Assembly (NCBI GenBank): GCA_947447625.1
Contig: CANFKS010000021.1
Span: 1 to 45,317 of the forward strand
DNA: 45,317 nt
Direction of reading: 5' to 3'
DNA from: Rhodospirillales bacterium
GTDB taxonomy: Bacteria > Pseudomonadota > Alphaproteobacteria > Acetobacterales > Acetobacteraceae
Shown: positions 41,677 through 45,317 of the stretch, piece by piece
Numbering within the stretch: the stretch's first letter is position 1
How the letters are laid out: each line of letters begins with the position of its first letter
Position numbers and translations under genes: made by a program
The notes under the pieces: model-generated
Told to the model about the DNA's origin: nothing
What the model saw: only the letters and a program-made list of their open reading frames with translations
The model's database searches: none

Positions 41677-42804
41677 TCACGCCTCGGGCGTCAACAACAA
41701 ATCGATCGCCGCCGTTTCCGCGGACTCCGTCCCGCCGAGCCCCGCCCCGTCGCGCGGGTCGAAACACGCCCATAACCCGTTCTGCGCCACCAGCGCCCGC
41801 GTATCCCCCCGGATACGCCGGGCAGCCGTCTCATAGCCATAGCCCGCAAACCCCTCGGCGATCATCCAGTTGACCACCGGGCAGATCGGCCCCCGCCCAT
41901 ACCGCCGCGGCTCATACCGCGGATCGGCCGGATCGATCGACGGCACCGCATACGCCACCTGCGACACCCACCGGTTCAAAACCCCTTCCAGCACCCCGAC
42001 CTGCGCCGCACTCGCGCATCCCGCCCATAACGGCAGGAACCCCGCTGACGTCGCCACCTTGATCGGCGCATCCGAAATCAGGTCGCGCGAATAGAAATGC
42101 CCATCCGCCGCATCCCACTGCCGCCCGATCGCAGCCCCCATCGGCGCAATCCGCCCGACGATCCGCCCCCGCTCCGCCGCAGTGCCAAAGCGATGCGACA
42201 GGGTCAGCAGATCCAACTCCGCCCGATGCAGAATGGCATTCGTCCCGATATCCGCCACCCTGAACGGCGCCTCCGCCGGCGCCCGCTCCAACGGCCCATC
42301 CCAGGCCGGCCACTGCGCGCCATCGGTCTCCCATGGATGCAGTGCCGCAACGAGCCCGGTCCCCTGCGGATCGCGCGCCGTGCTCCACCCGTCATGATAC
42401 CGCACCAGCCCCGGATAGATCGCCGCCAACCGCGCTTCGCAGGCCGCATTCCCCTTCGAGCGATCCCACACCCACCGCGCCGCTGACGCCAGCACCGCCT
42501 GGTTCGCCCCCCACATCTCCGGCGCCGGCAAATCAGAATCCGCCGGCGGACGGACCGCGATATGCGGCACTATCGCGTTGTCCCACTGCCGCTTCAGCAG
42601 CAGATCGATCTCATCGAACGCGCGCGGCATGTCGAACGTGGCGAACCCCATGGCGACAAACGCCGAACCCCATCGCAACTGCAACGGGTGCGATTGGAGC
42701 GGGTGCGACTGCAACGGATGGACCCGCGAATCCCGCACCGGATCGCCGCCGCGGTCATTGGCACGCAGCGTGTCATGTGCCGCCTGGATACGATGTGTCG
42801 TCAT
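41677..42804 (-). CDS. GH63/MGH1-like glycoside hydrolase
   Basis: 375 residues from the ATG at 42804. The alpha/alpha-barrel pattern of GH63-type and MGH1-like proteins is visible: the opening LRANDRGG, then LRWGSAFVAMGFATFDMPRAFDEI, QWDNAIVPHI, PEMWGANQAV and GPICPVVNWMIAEGFAGYGYE. Members hydrolyse alpha-linked glucose in small glycosides such as mannosylglycerate or glucosylglycerate. Between residues 27 and 42 there is a threefold HPLQ(S) repeat where relatives have one copy, from a 15-bp DNA duplication. Without a signal peptide it is probably cytoplasmic. The 190 bp between it and lpxB contain nothing recognised. Confidence 0.75.
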   Translation of the reverse strand: MTTHRIQAAHDTLRANDRGGDPVRDSRVHPLQSHPLQSHPLQLRWGSAFVAMGFATFDMPRAFDEIDLLLKRQWDNAIVPHIAVRPPADSDLPAPEMWGANQAVLASAARWVWDRSKGNAACEARLAAIYPGLVRYHDGWSTARDPQGTGLVAALHPWETDGAQWPAWDGPLERAPAEAPFRVADIGTNAILHRAELDLLTLSHRFGTAAERGRIVGRIAPMGAAIGRQWDAADGHFYSRDLISDAPIKVATSAGFLPLWAGCASAAQVGVLEGVLNRWVSQVAYAVPSIDPADPRYEPRRYGRGPICPVVNWMIAEGFAGYGYETAARRIRGDTRALVAQNGLWACFDPRDGAGLGGTESAETAAIDLLLTPEA

Positions 42805-42994
42805 GCCGGGGTCTCGGTTCTGGTAAGGGCACGCTGTGCCGCAGCACCCATCCAGCGGACCCGATCGGGCCGCAGGCGGAGGTGCAGCGGGGGGGCTGCC
42901 GGGGGGAGGAATGTGAGGCTCGCCATCGCGGACGCCGCGCAGCAGAGTCGCTTCGGCCATCTGGGTCAACAGGGCTCGCCGCCACGATCGCTGC

Positions 42995-44134
42995 CTACGT
43001 CAACAACCCCAGCACCGCTTGCGCCGCCGCCGCCGACGGCAGCCCGCCTTGCGGATGCAAATCCTCCACAACCCGCGCGAATGCCGCCCGCTGCGCCGCC
43101 GCCGCCGCCGGATCGCTCAGCAACGCCCCGATCTCATCGGCCAGCCGCGCCGGATTGCTGTCCTGCTGGATCAGCTCCGGCACCACCGCCCGCCCCGCCA
43201 GAATATTGACGATCGCCGCAAACTTTGTGCGGATCAGCCGCCGCGCAATCATCGCCGTCAGCGGATTGACCCGATACGTCACCACCATCGCGACCCCCGC
43301 CAACGCCAGCTCCAGCGTCGATGTCCCCGACTTCGTCAACGCCGCCGCCGCCGCCGCGAACGCATCATGCTTGTCCTCAATCTCCGTCACCACGATCGGC
43401 TTCACCGCCCAGCCCGCCGTCGCCGCGATCACCGTCTCCGCCACCGCATCCGCCACCGGCACCACCGCCACCAGGTCGGGAAACCGCGGCCGCAACCGCT
43501 CCAGCGTCGCCGCCAGCACCGGCAACAACCGGCTGACCTCGCTGCCCCGGCTCCCCGGCATCACCACCAGCAACCGCGCCCCCGCTGCCACCCCATGCCG
43601 CGCCCGGAACCGCGCCCCATCCCCACGATCCGCCCCCGATTCCAACACGGGATGCCCGACAAACACCCCCTCCAACCCATGCCGCGCGAAAAACCCCGGC
43701 TCGAACGGCAACAGACACAACAACCGGTCCCACAACCCCGGAAATTTTTTCACCCGCCTTTCGCGCCACGCCCAAACCTGCGGCGCCACATAATGCACCC
43801 GCTTCAGCTCGCTCCCCCGCAACAGCCCCAACAGCCGCAACGTGAAGCCGGGACTGTCGATCGTCACCACCACATCCGGCCGCCGCGCCAAAACATCGGC
43901 CGCCATCTCATGCAGCCGCGCCCGCAACCGAAACACCTTCGGCAACACCTCCAGCAACCCCATCACCGCCAGTTCCCGCATCGGAAACAGCGGCTCCAAC
44001 CCAAGCGCCATCATCCGCCGCCCCCCAAGCCCCGCAAACCGCACCCCCGGACGCTGCGCCATCAGCGCCGCCATCAGCCGCGCCCCCAGCACATCGCCGC
44101 TCTCCTCCCCCGCCACCAGATAGATCAGCGTCAT
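42995..44134 (-). CDS. lpxB: Lipid-A-disaccharide synthase
   Basis: 379 residues. The ATG at 44134 overlaps the nitrilase gene stop (ATGA). The glycosyltransferase opens with IYLVAGEESGDVLGARLM and has the conserved VDxPGF-type segment TIDSPGFTLRLL, HYVAPQVWAWRERRVKKF, VGHPVLES, MPGSRGSEVSRLLPV and KSGTSTLELAL. It joins UDP-2,3-diacylglucosamine and 2,3-diacylglucosamine-1-phosphate at the inner membrane. Usually it lies after lpxA/fabZ/lpxI; here it follows an amidase and a GNAT gene, so it has been moved out of the lpx cluster. Confidence 0.92.
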   Translation of the reverse strand: MTLIYLVAGEESGDVLGARLMAALMAQRPGVRFAGLGGRRMMALGLEPLFPMRELAVMGLLEVLPKVFRLRARLHEMAADVLARRPDVVVTIDSPGFTLRLLGLLRGSELKRVHYVAPQVWAWRERRVKKFPGLWDRLLCLLPFEPGFFARHGLEGVFVGHPVLESGADRGDGARFRARHGVAAGARLLVVMPGSRGSEVSRLLPVLAATLERLRPRFPDLVAVVPVADAVAETVIAATAGWAVKPIVVTEIEDKHDAFAAAAAALTKSGTSTLELALAGVAMVVTYRVNPLTAMIARRLIRTKFAAIVNILAGRAVVPELIQQDSNPARLADEIGALLSDPAAAAAQRAAFARVVEDLHPQGGLPSAAAAQAVLGLLT

Positions 44135-44991
44135 CCCACCACCACCAGCCGCGCCGGCGGCACCGAAGCGGGCCAACTCCGATGATTGCGCACCTGCCCC
44201 CCGTCCCGCACCCCATCAAGCGCCGCCCGCTCCACATCGGCGAACACCCACCCCCCCCGATCCAACGCCCCCCGCGCCAGCACCCCATCCTCCGGAAACC
44301 CCCGATCCACCGGCCCGAACACCGCCGCATAGCCGCGATTGACATCCAGCGTCCCACACCACGGCGCCTCCCCCACCGTCGGCGCGATCGCCACAAAACA
44401 CTGATTCTCCATCGCCCTCGCCGCCGCCGCGATCCGCACCCGATTGAACCCCGCCATCGTATCCGTGCAGGTCGGCCCCAGGATCAGCCAGGCCCCCGCC
44501 TCGACCTGCGCCCTGACCAGCGCCGGAAACTCCATATCGAAACACACCGATATTCCAATCACCCCCCAAGGCGTCTCGAACACCGCGGGCGGCGCCCCCG
44601 CCACCACCCCCCAGCGCTCATCCTCGAAGCGCGTCATCACATGCTTGTCCTGAAACGCCACCGCCCCATCCGCCGCGATCAAAGGCGCCCGATTGACGAT
44701 CCGCCCGTCCATCTCCATCGGAAACGTCCCCGGCACCAGCCAAACCCGATGCCGCCGCGCCACCGCCCGCGCCGCCTCGATCGCCGCTCCCGCCAGGCAA
44801 ACCGCCACCCTCAACTCGCGATCGACATCCGCCACATCCCCCGCCGCCATCTCCAGCGGCGCATACTCCGGCATCACCAGCACCTCCCCGCCCTGCGCCA
44901 CCGCCGCCGCCACCTCACGCTCCAGCCGCGCGGCCCATCCCGCCAGGCCCGCGGGCCGCCCCACCGCCCACTGGCACACCCCGAGCCTCAT
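44131..44991 (-). CDS. Carbon-nitrogen hydrolase (nitrilase superfamily)
   Basis: 286 residues. The ATG at 44991 overlaps the GNAT stop (ATGA). The catalytic triad is Glu42 in MPEYAPLE, Lys116 in FQDKHVM and Cys150 in ISVCFDMEF, with the family's alpha-beta-beta-alpha pattern. It hydrolyses a C-N bond of an amide, omega-amide or carbamoyl compound in the cytoplasm; the substrate is not readable. It is in the middle of a GNAT - amidase - lpxB operon in which each gene overlaps the next. In this family GNAT-linked members are common, and the two may act on the same small metabolite. Confidence 0.86.
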   Translation of the reverse strand: MRLGVCQWAVGRPAGLAGWAARLEREVAAAVAQGGEVLVMPEYAPLEMAAGDVADVDRELRVAVCLAGAAIEAARAVARRHRVWLVPGTFPMEMDGRIVNRAPLIAADGAVAFQDKHVMTRFEDERWGVVAGAPPAVFETPWGVIGISVCFDMEFPALVRAQVEAGAWLILGPTCTDTMAGFNRVRIAAAARAMENQCFVAIAPTVGEAPWCGTLDVNRGYAAVFGPVDRGFPEDGVLARGALDRGGWVFADVERAALDGVRDGGQVRNHRSWPASVPPARLVVVG

Positions 44992-45317
44992 GGCAGCGCC
45001 GCCCCGCTCACCGATTTCATCCAGAACGACAACGCATTCTCCACCGCCCCGGGCGTATCCACCTGTTTCCACGCCAGCCGGGCTATCATGTCGGGATACG
45101 GCACAAACCCCCGCCGCCGCCAGAACCCGTCGAGCGGCACCGCGCCCGCCGGCTTCAACGGATGCGCCGCCGGGCGCATCACCGCACAGAACGCCGCAAA
45201 ATCGCAGTCCGACACACGCCGCGCATGCGTCTCCCGCGCGGCAAAAAACCCCACCCCCACGCCCCGCCCCCGATAGGCCGCCAGCAACACCGATTCCCCG
45301 AAATAGAACACCCGCCC
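44988..45317 (-). CDS. GNAT acetyltransferase, 5' end outside window
   Basis: Only the C-terminal 109 residues are inside the window; the frame runs off the right edge. The visible acetyl-CoA-binding start is GESVLLAAYRGRGVGVGFF (beta-4, then the RGRGVG pyrophosphate loop), followed by a domain with PLDGFWRRRGFVPYP and WKQVDTP, typical of GNAT enzymes. The stop overlaps the nitrilase start. Many alphaproteobacteria carry a fused carbon-nitrogen hydrolase-GNAT protein; here the two halves are separate, overlapping genes in the same order, GNAT first. Confidence 0.82.
   Translation of the reverse strand, partial: GRVFYFGESVLLAAYRGRGVGVGFFAARETHARRVSDCDFAAFCAVMRPAAHPLKPAGAVPLDGFWRRRGFVPYPDMIARLAWKQVDTPGAVENALSFWMKSVSGAALP

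Overview
This window is GC-rich, gene-dense DNA from an alphaproteobacterium, most likely a member of the Acetobacteraceae/Rhodospirillales. That placement is an inference. It rests on the order NYN nuclease - folK - rpoZ - bifunctional rsh - acpS - lepB - rnc - era, on a zinc-less L31, on PHB metabolism genes, and on a probable FNR/FixK-type box. I see no rRNA, tRNA, CRISPR array, transposase or phage gene.

Layout. (1) 1-4131: the 3' part of a PdxA-family dehydrogenase, then a CUT1-type sugar ABC cassette (binding protein plus two permeases, no ATPase). The cassette is bracketed by two inverted copies of a composite hairpin repeat. (2) 4132-6345: a perfect TTGAT-N4-ATCAA palindrome, then two overlapping genes for exported beta-propeller proteins. 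(3) 6470-9083: divergent phaZ (PHB depolymerase) and phaA (thiolase). (4) 9104-14215: a tightly packed run of FGGY sugar kinase, RbsC-type permease, periplasmic binding protein, single-domain ABC ATPase and a serine hydrolase of the beta-lactamase fold. (5) 14317-17982: a XylX-like FAH-family dehydratase, an FMN-dependent 2-hydroxyacid oxidase and a CNT nucleoside transporter. (6) 17845-20071, minus strand: Entner-Doudoroff-type aldolase, KDG kinase and a GNAT enzyme, with stop/start overlaps. Threonine aldolase diverges from them. (7) 21228-24906: a Wzm/Wzt-like polysaccharide exporter, a glycine-zipper lipoprotein and a lytic transglycosylase with a SPOR domain. (8) 25086-31054: an acyl-CoA block with two class III CoA-transferases, an acyl-CoA dehydrogenase, a MmgE/PrpD protein and an enoyl-CoA hydratase. 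(9) 31063-38993: a divergent uracil-DNA-glycosylase-like protein, the NYN nuclease, then the housekeeping genes folK to era and rpmE. (10) 38994-39139: an array of four 37-bp hairpin units. (11) 39137-45317: EamA transporter, fdhD, a DUF1028 protein, a GH63-like glycosidase, lpxB, a nitrilase-family amidase and a GNAT protein that runs off the right edge.

The metabolic genes suggest use of sugars and sugar acids (regions 4 to 6) feeding the Entner-Doudoroff route or 2-oxoglutarate semialdehyde, acyl-CoA or branched dicarboxylate catabolism (region 8), and carbon storage as PHB. The most unusual content is non-coding. At least four families of short hairpin repeats lie directly against gene 3' ends. 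A probable oxygen/redox box stands in front of two uncharacterised exported propeller proteins.
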